Of a stretch of DNA of 64,000 bases, positions 1 through 8,019 are shown one piece after another. The stretch is taken from positions 186,001 to 250,000 of the forward strand of contig NZ_FUZZ01000006.1 of NCBI RefSeq assembly GCF_900168065.1, written 5' to 3'. The DNA comes from Chitinophaga ginsengisegetis (GTDB taxonomy: Bacteria > Bacteroidota > Bacteroidia > Chitinophagales > Chitinophagaceae). The first letter of the stretch is position 1; every line of letters starts with the position of its first letter. The position numbers and the translations under genes were made by a program. The notes below the pieces were generated by a model. The model searched no databases, had not been told where the DNA came from, and was given only the letters and a program-made list of their open reading frames with translations.

Positions 1-21
1 ACCTTCAAATTCCCGAATTAG

Positions 22-1602
22 ATGATAGAGAAAAACTTTAGCCTCAACACCCCGCAGGCTATTGTTGCGGCGGTAAACGCGAATAAAACGCATCTTGTTT
101 GGGCGCGAGGCACAGGTAAGACTACCGGTGTGATCGGCCCAAAATCGTTAGACCTGGTACATAAGATGCCACGGGCGAAAGGTGGTTTTATTGGAAAGGA
201 CTATGAGCAAATATTTGACAGAACCTTACCGGGTGTTGTGAGCGTTTGGGAGCAGCTTGGATATTATCAGGAAAAGCACTGGCGGCTTGGCAAACCTCTA
301 TCTGGATGGGATACGCCAATAATTCCACCGATGAAATGGGATAACATTATCAGCTGGTATAATGGTACGGCTATCCATTTGCTTTCATTGGCTGTAAAGG
401 CAGCTGGTAACGGTTTATCACTCCAATGGCTGATGGGTGATGAATCCAAATTTTGGAAGAAGGAGCAGTTGAACGAAATACTGAAAACCCTACGCGGCCT
501 GGCGCAGGAGTTCGGCCATCTGCCAGAATATTGCGGGTATCTGTTTGCCACCGATAAATGGATGGAAGATATCGCAGACGTACAATGGATACTGGACGAA
601 AAACAGAAGATGAATCCAGAAGCGGTTAACCTGGTGTTAGATCTGCAGCTGGAAATAAACCGGATACGTACAACATACGCCGATCTTACGGAAGCAGAGC
701 AGGAAAAAGCCAATAGGGATATCCGGGATATTGAAAAGGTAATCAATCCTATCAGGAAAAAATTGTTCTTCTACTCTGAAGCCAGCGCAGAAGATAACGT
801 GGATATTCTCGGACCGGATTATATTTCATCACAAAAGGCGGAGCTGGAGCCAGAGGAGTTCGATGTAGCTATTCGCAACCATGATCCTAAGAAAACGAAA
901 AACTGTTTTTATCCTACACTCACTGACGGGCATAAGTATGCGTCTACCAAAGATCTTGATATATTTAAACCGCTTATAATTGCCCCTGATTATCAGGCCA
1001 GTATTTCCCCTATCGTAACAGCACAGATAGCACAACTGCCTACTGAACAATACCTAACACTTAACATGGCACGCAGTACGTTTGTACTACAACCTTTAAG
1101 CCTGATTGATGCCTGTAAGTTATGGGCAGAAAGACACAAACATTTTAAGAATAAGGTTGTCTATTATGTGTATGATCATACAGCCATCGGTCGGAATGCG
1201 CTACAGAAGCCATTCTATACCGTTGTGAAAGAGGTACTGGAAAGCGAGGGCTGGATAGTATTCGATATTTATATGGGTAAGGCTCCGGAGCATGATATTA
1301 AGTACGAGAAGATTAAAGCAATGTACGAGGTGCAGCCGTCAGCTGATCGGCTGGCCATACGGCATAACAGCCTCGCAGGTAACGAATGTATCGTAAGTAT
1401 GGAGCGGGCGAAAGCCATCACAGAGAGGGGGAAAACAAAGAAGGATAAGAAGCACGAAGATGTTAGCCGATACCCCAAGTATCCCCAACAATATGCTACA
1501 CATTTCAGCGATTGCGCTGATATGATTCTGTGGGCCGTCATGGAGTTGAACTTAATCCCCCTGCATACTGGTACCGGTGAGTTTTCATCCGGATACCTAT
1601 AG
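22..1602 (+). CDS. Phage terminase large subunit (TerL)
   Basis: This is the ATP-driven DNA-packaging motor with a C-terminal nuclease that cuts concatemeric phage DNA. A Walker A-like motif ARGTGKTT lies at residues 28-35 and a Walker B-like LQWLMGDE at 134-141. The C-terminal half has acidic residues in nuclease-like context (D323 in IIAPDYQAS, D385 in YYVYDHTA, and a final Asp in HFSDCADMILW). At 526 residues the length suits the family. The ATG follows immediately after a stop codon at 19-21 that closes another frame (ending TFKFPN), so an upstream gene, possibly the small terminase subunit, is translationally adjacent. No portal gene follows, which is unusual. The family call is from motifs and overall pattern; the phage type is not determined. 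Confidence 0.8.
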   Translation: MIEKNFSLNTPQAIVAAVNANKTHLVWARGTGKTTGVIGPKSLDLVHKMPRAKGGFIGKDYEQIFDRTLPGVVSVWEQLGYYQEKHWRLGKPLSGWDTPIIPPMKWDNIISWYNGTAIHLLSLAVKAAGNGLSLQWLMGDESKFWKKEQLNEILKTLRGLAQEFGHLPEYCGYLFATDKWMEDIADVQWILDEKQKMNPEAVNLVLDLQLEINRIRTTYADLTEAEQEKANRDIRDIEKVINPIRKKLFFYSEASAEDNVDILGPDYISSQKAELEPEEFDVAIRNHDPKKTKNCFYPTLTDGHKYASTKDLDIFKPLIIAPDYQASISPIVTAQIAQLPTEQYLTLNMARSTFVLQPLSLIDACKLWAERHKHFKNKVVYYVYDHTAIGRNALQKPFYTVVKEVLESEGWIVFDIYMGKAPEHDIKYEKIKAMYEVQPSADRLAIRHNSLAGNECIVSMERAKAITERGKTKKDKKHEDVSRYPKYPQQYATHFSDCADMILWAVMELNLIPLHTGTGEFSSGYL

Positions 1603-1625
1603 TACCTACCTTATCACCGTTGTAT

Positions 1626-1660
1626 GCGCCCCGATGGCTCCTGTATGACTTTCGGGGCGC
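1626..1660 (+). terminator. Hairpin after terL
   Basis: A 9-bp GC-rich stem (GCGCCCCGA, 1626-1634, pairing with 1652-1660) lies about 25 bases after the terL stop. It is followed by only a weak T-rich tail, so termination is plausible but not certain. Confidence 0.4.
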
Positions 1661-1664
1661 TTCT

Positions 1665-1711
1665 GTGTATAGCGCGCTGTGGATCGTAGTGTATAGCGCA
1701 CCGAGGTGCGC
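1665..1711. repeat. Direct repeat and palindrome cluster downstream of terL
   Basis: The 11-mer GTGTATAGCGC occurs at 1665-1675 and again at 1689-1699, 24 bases apart. The second copy runs into a near-perfect palindrome (GCGCACC, GA, GGTGCGC; 1696-1711). Together with the hairpin at 1626-1660 this makes a repeat-dense 85 bases. The rest of the 488-base gap between terL and the next gene (1603-2090) shows no convincing gene. Confidence 0.6.
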
Positions 1712-1812
1712 CCTGTCATTAGAGCTTGAAAAATGGCAATAACGTAGCATATCACCGTTAGGGAAGCCGCGGTACCGTTGGCTCTTTGTCTCTATGTTTA
1801 CTTGAAACTTAC

Positions 1813-1837
1813 CCATATGTTTATGATAATCATATGG
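1813..1837. repeat. Inverted repeat CCATATG/CATATGG
   Basis: Two 7-base arms (1813-1819 and 1831-1837) are separated by 11 bases of AT-rich sequence. The spacing of about 18 bases centre to centre would suit a dimeric DNA-binding protein, but no regulator gene is visible here. Function is unknown. Confidence 0.4.
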
Positions 1838-2090
1838 ATACATATTGTATTCATACTATGCACTGAATATATGCTTTGTTCAGATTAAATCCATGGTAGG
1901 GCTATTTGGGGCCGCAAACTTATCTTATGATAAAGCAATGAAGTAATCATGACTGGACCTTAACAACAAGTTAATCACAGATACAAATTTTAAAATATAC
2001 TTTTATTCAACAAATGTGAAATAGTGGTAATCTACGCCCGAGTTTCTTGTTTTACATTAAGATTTTTTTTAAACAATAAAATTAAGTCCA

Positions 2091-2504
2091 ATGAAAAAAT
2101 TAGCCCTTTTATTTTCAACTTTATTTTGCTTGTTGACATTTTCTATTTCTGCAAGTGCCCAGGCAACTGTGACGACTGTCAATGTTTTTAATGACGAGTT
2201 CGATGGTACATTTATGACTTCATTTGCATCTTTCCCTGGAGGTCCATCATCAGCACAATTACAAATTAGTCCCAATTTTGATTTTCCTGGCTGTTACCAA
2301 ATATATGCTGGTAGCGGTGCTGGTTTAGTTACTACAACTCACACCACCGGTGTTTGGACGTTTTATGAAAATAGTCCAATTTGGAAACAGCTAACTTTTA
2401 GTGTTTCTGGCGGGGGATGGAATGGAGATGTTCAAGTTCAATGGGGACTCAATCATTCTGTCAGTGTCAGGGTTGATTGGCACTCAAATCCTATAGGAGG
2501 ATAA
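2091..2504 (+). CDS. Secreted protein of unknown function (element cargo)
   Basis: I do not recognise the family. The first ~23 residues form a clear Sec signal peptide (MKK, hydrophobic core, SASAQ cleavage region). The mature part, about 114 residues, is rich in Thr, Ser, Gly and aromatic residues with alternating hydrophobic stretches (LTFSVSGGGW, VQVQWGLN), suggesting a small all-beta exported domain. The gene lies in the AT-richer cargo between terL and the integrase and is followed after 47 bases by a small gene on the same strand. Both probably share the terminator at 2805-2835. Confidence 0.7.
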   Translation: MKKLALLFSTLFCLLTFSISASAQATVTTVNVFNDEFDGTFMTSFASFPGGPSSAQLQISPNFDFPGCYQIYAGSGAGLVTTTHTTGVWTFYENSPIWKQLTFSVSGGGWNGDVQVQWGLNHSVSVRVDWHSNPIGG

Positions 2505-2551
2505 TAATTAGTAGATTGCCACTATTTTTTAAATTTTCAAATTAATGTTCT

Positions 2552-2776
2552 ATGGAGAGATTTTATAATTTGATGGCACTTGAATTATCTGGTAGAATCT
2601 CAGAGCCGGAGAAAAAAGAGTTGGATGAAATTTTAACTAAATCCGAAGAGCTTGCCAGAATAGCATTGGTACTTAGACAAGATTGGCAAAGTCTCTCTAA
2701 TGAATATGATAAGGATTCTGCTGAAAAATTGTTAGCAAAACATCAAATGCGAATGAAGGACAAAGGCATTATTTGA
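2552..2776 (+). CDS. Small FecR N-terminus-like protein
   Basis: A 74-residue, charged, helical protein without a membrane segment. Its beginning (ERFYNLMALELSGRIS, then EPEKKELDEIL) resembles the cytoplasmic N-terminal region of Bacteroidetes FecR-type anti-sigma factors, which start with a helical segment containing LxG and ExxELxxxL before a membrane helix and periplasmic domain. Those later parts are absent and the frame ends cleanly before a terminator, so it is either a stand-alone small protein or a remnant. No ECF sigma gene is adjacent. The resemblance is by eye and is an inference. Confidence 0.55.
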   Translation: MERFYNLMALELSGRISEPEKKELDEILTKSEELARIALVLRQDWQSLSNEYDKDSAEKLLAKHQMRMKDKGII

Positions 2777-2804
2777 GATTACATCGTTTGTTTATTCTAT
2801 TATG

Positions 2805-2835
2805 AAAGTGCAGGTGATTCACCTGCACTTTTTTT
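2805..2835 (+). terminator. Intrinsic terminator of the small cargo pair
   Basis: A perfect 12-bp stem (AAAGTGCAGGTG, 2805-2816, pairing with 2820-2831) with a 3-base loop is followed by a run of seven T. It ends the 2091-2776 transcript. Confidence 0.85.
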
Positions 2836-2901
2836 ATGATAGTACCTTCCTTATCGGCTTTGTGTATTTTGGGAAGGTATAGGGATAAATGAATGCCGCT
2901 T

Positions 2902-3135
2902 TTATCCAGGAGTGGCCATTTCTTCGATCACCCGGATAAGGATTTGGATATCATCAGTGGTTAGCGCAGTCCGCTTTTGGGGAAGATATACCCACCCTGC
3001 GGCCCTTTTGTCAAATTGGCCTAGCCAGTGTCCGTTTATAGTTAAATGTACTAAACCCGCTGTACCGCTTACCTCGGATAGTTCAACATCATAGCGTTGC
3101 TCACCAACAACTGCTTCAAAACACACTTTTTTCAT
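2902..3135 (-). CDS. Hypothetical protein, 77 aa
   Basis: I do not recognise the family. The 77 residues have a plausible globular composition (alternating beta-like N-terminal half FEAVVGEQRYDVELSEV, helical end TTDDIQILIRVIEEM) and no signal peptide or membrane helix. It is transcribed toward the terminator at 2805-2835 and divergently from the DUF4468 gene, whose start is 52 bases away. An overlapping plus-strand frame (2912-3094) looks like a shadow of this one. Confidence 0.55.
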   Translation of the reverse strand: MKKVCFEAVVGEQRYDVELSEVSGTAGLVHLTINGHWLGQFDKRAAGWVYLPQKRTALTTDDIQILIRVIEEMATPG

Positions 3136-3187
3136 AGTGCTAAAATTAGGACCAACTTTATTATTTTAGCGTATAACCTATTTACAT

Positions 3188-3748
3188 ATGAAATATTTGA
3201 TATTTGTATTGTTAGCCGCTGCGTCATTATCAGTGAAAGCCCAGGAGATTACGTTTCCTAAAAATGACGCAGGAAATATAGAATACACAAACGTGATTGC
3301 GGTAGATTCGGCATCTGAACAACAACTGTACAGCCGCGCCCGATTATTTGTTGCGAACGCATTCAAGTCGGCGACAGACGTGACTCAGCTGGAAGATCCT
3401 ACAACCTTTACCGTGGTAACGAAGGGCAATCTCCCACGTTTTTACTCGAATCCCTTTAATAAAACACAGGGAGGCTTTGTCGCTTTCAAATTCACTGTTC
3501 AGTGTCGTGAAGGGAGATATAAGTATTCTGTAACGGATTTGATTCATAAGCAATCAGCAAACAGTACTATTCATGATTCCGGCGGCTTATTGACAAATGA
3601 AGTGCCGGACTGTGGGCGCCTTAATCTTCCACTGAAATCATGGAAGCGACTAAAGGTACAGACAGACCAAAATATAAACCTGTTTATTAATGAACTAAAA
3701 CAAACAATGGCGGGGAAGAAAGCTTTCTCAGGAAATGATAATTGGTAG
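3188..3748 (+). CDS. DUF4468-like secreted protein
   Basis: The first ~19 residues are a Sec signal peptide (MKYLIFVLLAAASLSVKAQ). The remainder matches the pattern of Bacteroidetes DUF4468 proteins: ITFP near the mature N-terminus, an AR.FV.NAF helix around residues 51-60, then a beta-rich stretch with FKFTVQCREGRYKYSVTD and a C-terminal helix around INLFINELKQTM. The biochemical role of this family is unknown; members are exported. It sits in the integrated element's cargo, so its transfer with the element is inferred. Confidence 0.65.
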   Translation: MKYLIFVLLAAASLSVKAQEITFPKNDAGNIEYTNVIAVDSASEQQLYSRARLFVANAFKSATDVTQLEDPTTFTVVTKGNLPRFYSNPFNKTQGGFVAFKFTVQCREGRYKYSVTDLIHKQSANSTIHDSGGLLTNEVPDCGRLNLPLKSWKRLKVQTDQNINLFINELKQTMAGKKAFSGNDNW

Positions 3749-3876
3749 AATCCCCAAATGCTAGAATCCCTAAAAAAACTGAGAAATGCATTGCTTTCAG
3801 TAGTACCTAGCAATTATTGTTTGTGTACCATAAAGAGTAACAACCTAAAATTTCAATTAGGTATAGGTCTATTATA

Positions 3877-3900
3877 TGCAGCCTCTTTTTAGAGGCTGCA
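3877..3900. other. Isolated 10-bp hairpin
   Basis: TGCAGCCTCT (3877-3886) pairs perfectly with 3891-3900 around a TTTT loop. There is no downstream T run on either strand, so it is not a canonical terminator. It is the only clear structure in the 290-base gap between 3748 and the next gene. Confidence 0.4.
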
Positions 3901-4038
3901 ATGTATCATAATAGGCTTCAACTATCAATCTAGAGATGTAGACTCGTATGGCTGTTACCTTTAATTTTGTAAAAACTACTTTTTCATATTACGAATTTCA
4001 TGCTCCGCAAATAGACTGCGTTTTCAATCGATATTTTG

Positions 4039-4278
4039 ATGGAGTTGTTAACCTTCTCTGGTCCATACACAGGGATTAAAAACCCTCAAAATATGAATAG
4101 TGTTGTTTTGTTAGAGTTCCGGAAAAATTACCCCGACGCACCAATCAATTTGGATGAACTAACGATGTACTTTGAAGCATCAAAAGCTGTGTTGATGAAC
4201 CAGTATGAAAGCCCTACGAGTAATCAAATTATCGAGTTCGCTAAGGTTGTTGTAGCGTCGGTTCCCAGGCGGGATTAG
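4039..4278 (+). CDS. Hypothetical protein, 79 aa
   Basis: Unknown family. I prefer the ATG at 4039 over an in-frame TTG at 4036. The protein has no signal peptide; the middle part (LDELTMYFEASKAVLMNQYE) looks helical. It is the last cargo gene before the integrase and converges on it, sharing the bidirectional terminator at 4285-4312. Moderate confidence that it is real, based on isolated position, plausible composition and the terminator placed right after its stop. Confidence 0.5.
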   Translation: MELLTFSGPYTGIKNPQNMNSVVLLEFRKNYPDAPINLDELTMYFEASKAVLMNQYESPTSNQIIEFAKVVVASVPRRD

Positions 4279-4284
4279 CTTCAG

Positions 4285-4312
4285 GAAAGCCGGATATAAC
4301 TATCCGGCTTTC
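4285..4312. terminator. Bidirectional terminator between cargo and integrase
   Basis: A 12-bp stem (GAAAGCCGGATA, 4285-4296, with 4301-4312) and 4-base loop. The integrase stop codon (4300-4302) lies inside the hairpin. Flanking T-rich sequence on the plus side supports termination of the convergent genes. Confidence 0.7.
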
Positions 4313-5541
4313 TTATTTGATTCAAGTAGTGTAGGTAATTGTGTAAAATTATATTGTGTTTCGTCAATGGTATAAATATTCAATCGTTCGATATATTTGT
4401 CTGTCTGCGCCCTTGTTTTATGCCTATTCTGTCTTTGCATCCACTCCCTATCTACATTTCCTTTATTGTTAATTATGTATGCAATATTACCTGTATGCTT
4501 TAACGCATATGGTTTTTTGTCAATTCCTAAGCCTTCTTTAACAACCCTATTCCAGCTAAAACGTGCTTCTTCCGGATCTTTTTGCTTACTGCCAGGTAGC
4601 AGCCGCTTTCCCGTAAAAAGAAAATAGTCAGGTGGATATTTGTGAAGCTCCATTTCATGAAGAAGCGTTGCCATTGGTGCCAGTATCTGAATAAAGGCTG
4701 CTGATTTATTTTTTGCATCGGGCTTGCTTATCCGTACTAGTCCTCCTTTCAGATCAATGTCTTTTACTCGTAACCTTGTTATTTCTACCGGACGCATAAA
4801 TTCCCAATATATCATACCAAAAAAACGGAGGTAATGCCTTTTGAAGCTAGCAAAGTGCGTCAGTACTTTTTCAAACTCTTCTGTAGTCAGTGGTATGAAG
4901 TCGTATTCCTCCGAATCTAAATCAATTTCGATTCCCTTGTAATCCTTATCAGTAACATACTTTACTAACCTAAAGGGATTTTCTTTTGTTAATTTTCGTT
5001 TCTTCAATTCATCCCAAAACAGGCCAATATGGGAAATGGAGGTGTTCACCGTTTTGGGGCCATTTTTTTTTATTTGCATAAGATAATCTCGGAAACTTTC
5101 AGCGACATCGACTGTTACTTCATCAATCTGGATATAAGTCTGATTGCTGTGATTGAGATATTTTCTGAATCGGCTTAACATGGTCCTATATGTTGTATTT
5201 GCACTCTTGGATTCAGTTTTAGCCCAATCATTTACAATTCCTTGAATGTGAGTAAGAGCGGATGTTGATTGTAGGTTAGCAATTTCAGTTTCCGGATTTA
5301 CAGGCTTTTTTATTCCTTCAATAGGGTTGAATCCGGATTTTAAGGCGTTAGTAATAACATCGATAATTTCTTGAGCTATCTTTTCACGGATGGCAAGATT
5401 TTTCTTCTTGTTTAATCCCCATGACTCCTTGAAACGTTCAAATTTGAGAGTTTCCGGATTCAAGTAGCTGTAATGGACATACCATTCGTTTGGACCTCTA
5501 TATAGCTCAGGTAAAGTGTAAGGAAGTTCTTGAGTTAACAT
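4300..5541 (-). CDS. Tyrosine recombinase / phage-type integrase
   Basis: The enzyme integrates and excises the element by site-specific recombination. With the start chosen at 5541 it is 413 residues: an N-terminal Arm/DUF-like region, a SAM-like core-binding domain (about 95-185), and the catalytic domain. The first catalytic Arg is R250 (MRPVEITRL), the box II motif reads YALKHT (residues 345-350; Lys where many families have Arg, which I believe is common in Bacteroidetes integrases), H374 lies in RQNRHKTR, and the nucleophile is Y383 in TDKYIE. The frame stays open upstream to 5691, but that would overlap tRNA-Leu, so a start inside the tRNA is unlikely. Orientation and contact with the tRNA indicate integration at that tRNA. 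Confidence 0.88.
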   Translation of the reverse strand: MLTQELPYTLPELYRGPNEWYVHYSYLNPETLKFERFKESWGLNKKKNLAIREKIAQEIIDVITNALKSGFNPIEGIKKPVNPETEIANLQSTSALTHIQGIVNDWAKTESKSANTTYRTMLSRFRKYLNHSNQTYIQIDEVTVDVAESFRDYLMQIKKNGPKTVNTSISHIGLFWDELKKRKLTKENPFRLVKYVTDKDYKGIEIDLDSEEYDFIPLTTEEFEKVLTHFASFKRHYLRFFGMIYWEFMRPVEITRLRVKDIDLKGGLVRISKPDAKNKSAAFIQILAPMATLLHEMELHKYPPDYFLFTGKRLLPGSKQKDPEEARFSWNRVVKEGLGIDKKPYALKHTGNIAYIINNKGNVDREWMQRQNRHKTRAQTDKYIERLNIYTIDETQYNFTQLPTLLESNKKAG

Positions 5542-5659
5542 ATTCTCGCTTTTTCTGATGATTTTTTTCAGATCAGCAAGCGTTTGGGGTGTTGTATGCC
5601 TGGCCTTTTTTGTGGCAGAAAATTTAAATGAAAATGGAGAGCCTGCGCCAGCACTGCTC

Positions 5660-5690
5660 TCCATTGTACCCCAGATGGGAGTTGAACCCA
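5660..5690. other. Predicted element boundary at tRNA-Leu 3' end
   Basis: The integrase gene is directly downstream of the tRNA-Leu 3' end (5667), the standard geometry of tRNA-targeting tyrosine integrases, whose crossover core usually overlaps the T-arm and acceptor. The other att copy would lie left of the window, so the core cannot be delimited here. Confidence 0.35.
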
Positions 5691-5752
5691 CACTCGCATT
5701 GCTGCGAACGGGATTTTAAGTCCCGCGTGTCTACCAATTCCACCACCAGGGT
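5667..5752 (-). tRNA. tRNA-Leu (anticodon UAA)
   Basis: Eighty-six bases, as expected for a class II tRNA with a long variable arm. The acceptor strands (ACCCTGG and CTGGGGT) pair with two G-U wobbles. The anticodon stem CGGGA/TCCCG closes the loop CTTAAAA, giving anticodon TAA. The T-arm has TTCAACT in the loop. No CCA is encoded; the discriminator is A. Confidence 0.93.
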
Positions 5753-5769
5753 TTGTAGGGAATAATCAG

Positions 5770-5842
<73 letters not shown>

Positions 5843-5872
5843 AGATGTATTAAGAACTTTATAAAAAACTGG

Positions 5873-5945
<73 letters not shown>

Positions 5946-5977
5946 ATTTATTATAAGAACTTTTTTTGTTGGGATTG

Positions 5978-6008
5978 CAAAGATAGGAATCTTTTTGAAG
6001 CTGCAAAA
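5978..6008 (-). promoter_or_regulatory. Bacteroidetes-type promoter of the tRNA operon
   Basis: Read on the minus strand, a -7 element TATCTTTG (5978-5985) lies 18 bases downstream of TTTTG (6004-6008), matching the Bacteroidetes TTTG / TAnnTTTG consensus. It sits about 32 bases before the first tRNA-Gly. Confidence 0.7.
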
Positions 6009-6062
6009 TTTTTTTAACGCTGAATTAAAATATTTTACGAATTCCTTTTTTTTTAACTGCAT

Positions 6063-6896
6063 CTAAGGATTCAGCTCATAGCCGTATTTCACCATCCCTA
6101 ACAACTCCTTTCCTTTACCATAGCAGGTTTCACTCAAAGGTAATCCATTCGGCTGATATTCGTATTGCCAGATCGTATACGACGACGTTTGTGCGTTAAC
6201 GGTAGTCATCTTCACCAGCTTTCCCTGTGCATTATACTCAAAGATATAGTCCGGCAACATACGCTTCTTCGCAGGCTGATAACGGTATACATCCGTTAGC
6301 CGGCCCGCCTTGTCGTAGTTGTAATAAATCCGTGTGCCACGACGCGTATCCTGCTCCTCAATCACATTCCCCGCACTGTCGGTTTTAAAAGCTACCACGG
6401 TGGAATCGCCGCCTTTACGCTGTATCAGCTGCTGCAACCGTCCCGCCGTATCATAACGGTACGTCCGGCTTTCATCAAAACGAAGCTTGCTGTCGCGCGC
6501 AATGGAGGTGCTGCTGATATATTGCAACCGCCCGCCTTCGTCGTAGCGGTATTGCGTAGTAGTTATACTTGCACCGGAACTGTCTACCGTTCTGATCAGC
6601 TGCCCCTTGGCGGAAAAAGTGGAGGTCATGGCAGAATAACCGGTGGAGCTGGACTGTGTTTGCGCCTTCATTTGCCGGTAGGTGGGGTTCAGGTTGCGCT
6701 CACAACGAAAGTCCCGGTCCGGTTGCATGTCGGCATCCAGCGTCAGCACCTGCTGCGTTTTTACCTTGTTTTCCTTTAGCAGCGCCATCGTCGCCACCGT
6801 TTGCTGGGTATTGTAAATGTCCTGGAAGTAATATTGACTAAAACCCCTGGCTGCAAATGCCAGTATACTCAGTGCCAGTAGGATCGTTTTCTTCAT
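6063..6896 (-). CDS. Secreted protein with YD/RHS-type repeats
   Basis: A 277-residue exported protein with an N-terminal signal peptide (hydrophobic residues 5-20, ARGFSQ cleavage region). The body contains at least four degenerate YD-type repeats: YRYDEGGRLQYIS, YRYDTAGRLQQL, YNYDKAGRLTDV and FEYNAQGKLVKM, spaced by about 40-50 residues. Such repeats form beta strands that bind carbohydrate or build shells in larger RHS proteins; this short version has no toxin domain. The exact role is unknown. It is monocistronic, with a promoter-like TACCTTTG at 6925-6932 on its strand. Confidence 0.7.
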   Translation of the reverse strand: MKKTILLALSILAFAARGFSQYYFQDIYNTQQTVATMALLKENKVKTQQVLTLDADMQPDRDFRCERNLNPTYRQMKAQTQSSSTGYSAMTSTFSAKGQLIRTVDSSGASITTTQYRYDEGGRLQYISSTSIARDSKLRFDESRTYRYDTAGRLQQLIQRKGGDSTVVAFKTDSAGNVIEEQDTRRGTRIYYNYDKAGRLTDVYRYQPAKKRMLPDYIFEYNAQGKLVKMTTVNAQTSSYTIWQYEYQPNGLPLSETCYGKGKELLGMVKYGYELNP

Positions 6897-6924
6897 GCCC
6901 GTAAAATCGCTGATTTTGAATGTT

Positions 6925-6932
6925 CAAAGGTA
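6925..6932 (-). promoter_or_regulatory. -7 promoter element TACCTTTG
   Basis: Perfect match to TAnnTTTG on the minus strand, 28 bases upstream of the start at 6896. No clear -33 TTTG at the usual distance was found. Confidence 0.45.
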
Positions 6933-7038
6933 AAACGCAAAAATCATATTAAAATTTTTTAACCGGACTTTATCCGGGTATAATTCGTCATTTCTTTTTT
7001 ATCTTGCCGGCTGTTACAACCAAAAATATCTAAATCTC

Positions 7039-8010
7039 TTGAAATCACAACCCTTACGTAAGGAGAAAAACTGTCTTAACTGTGGTACAGAAGTGCCTGA
7101 AAGGTACTGTACACACTGCGGACAGGAAAATACCGTACCACATGAAACATTCACCCACCTGGTTAAACACTTCGTGGCAGATATCTTTCACTACGATTCC
7201 CAGTTCCTGACCACCCTGAAATACCTCCTTTTCAGACCAGGATTCCTTTCCCGGGAGTATATGGCCGGCAAAAGAGTACGTTACGTTAATCCAATAAAAT
7301 TATACGTCTTTATATCCTTCGTTTTCTTTTTCGGCCTGTTTACCCTGCAACACGGCAGCGAAGATGACTCCGGTGAATTTGTGACGGAAAGGTCCCGGAT
7401 CAGCGATTCCGTGAAAACAGGCGTTGAAGCGCTGGACCTGGTCCTTTCTCAGGATAGCTCTTCCACCGGCAAAAAGAGGAGTATTAACCACTATCAGACC
7501 GTGGAAGAATTTGATGCGGTACAACGGCAATTGCCAGACTCAGCACGCCTTCATGGCGCAGAGAAGATGGTGTACCGGCGGATCATCGGCGTCCGGCAGA
7601 AATACGGAGAAGACTCAAAAAAGGCCATTATAGAAATGTTCAATCATAATGTGCCCAAACTGATGTTTATCCTGCTGCCGCTTTTTGCCCTGTTCATGAA
7701 ATGGATGTACCGCAAAAAGAAAAAGTGGTTGTACGCCGATCACGCCATCTTTGCCATCCACCTGCATTCTTTTGCCTTTATTACCGGGCTGGCCGGTCTT
7801 CTCCTGGAATTTATTTTCCATAACGATATCTTCATGACCATAGGCTGGTGGATCATCTTCATTTACCTGGTGCTGGCGCTCTGGAATAACTACCAGCAAA
7901 GCTTTCGGAAATCCCTGTTAAAAGGCATTGTGCTGAGCGTGGCTTATATCATGTCAACCGCTATTGTATTCCTGGTCTACATTTTACTGATGTTTATGAT
8001 ATTTCTTTAA
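7039..8010 (+). CDS. DUF3667 family membrane protein
   Basis: The 323-residue protein starts with two zinc-ribbon-like pairs, CLNCG at residues 12-16 and CTHCGQ at 23-28. Next comes the conserved DUF3667 stretch (FRPGFLSREYMAGKRVRYVNP read in parts) and a membrane helix (KLYVFISFVFFFGLF), a charged loop, and three further hydrophobic segments in the C-terminal third. The family's function is unknown. The start is a TTG at 7039; no nearer ATG preserves the first Cys pair. It is 9 bases upstream of the crotonase gene, so the two are probably co-transcribed. Confidence 0.8.
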   Translation: MKSQPLRKEKNCLNCGTEVPERYCTHCGQENTVPHETFTHLVKHFVADIFHYDSQFLTTLKYLLFRPGFLSREYMAGKRVRYVNPIKLYVFISFVFFFGLFTLQHGSEDDSGEFVTERSRISDSVKTGVEALDLVLSQDSSSTGKKRSINHYQTVEEFDAVQRQLPDSARLHGAEKMVYRRIIGVRQKYGEDSKKAIIEMFNHNVPKLMFILLPLFALFMKWMYRKKKKWLYADHAIFAIHLHSFAFITGLAGLLLEFIFHNDIFMTIGWWIIFIYLVLALWNNYQQSFRKSLLKGIVLSVAYIMSTAIVFLVYILLMFMIFL

Positions 8011-8019
8011 CTTTAAAAG

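Noticed and set aside
1538..1843. Minus-strand frame of 101 residues
   Set aside because: It overlaps the end of terL antisense and runs through the hairpin and repeat cluster; composition is not protein-like and no start context supports it.
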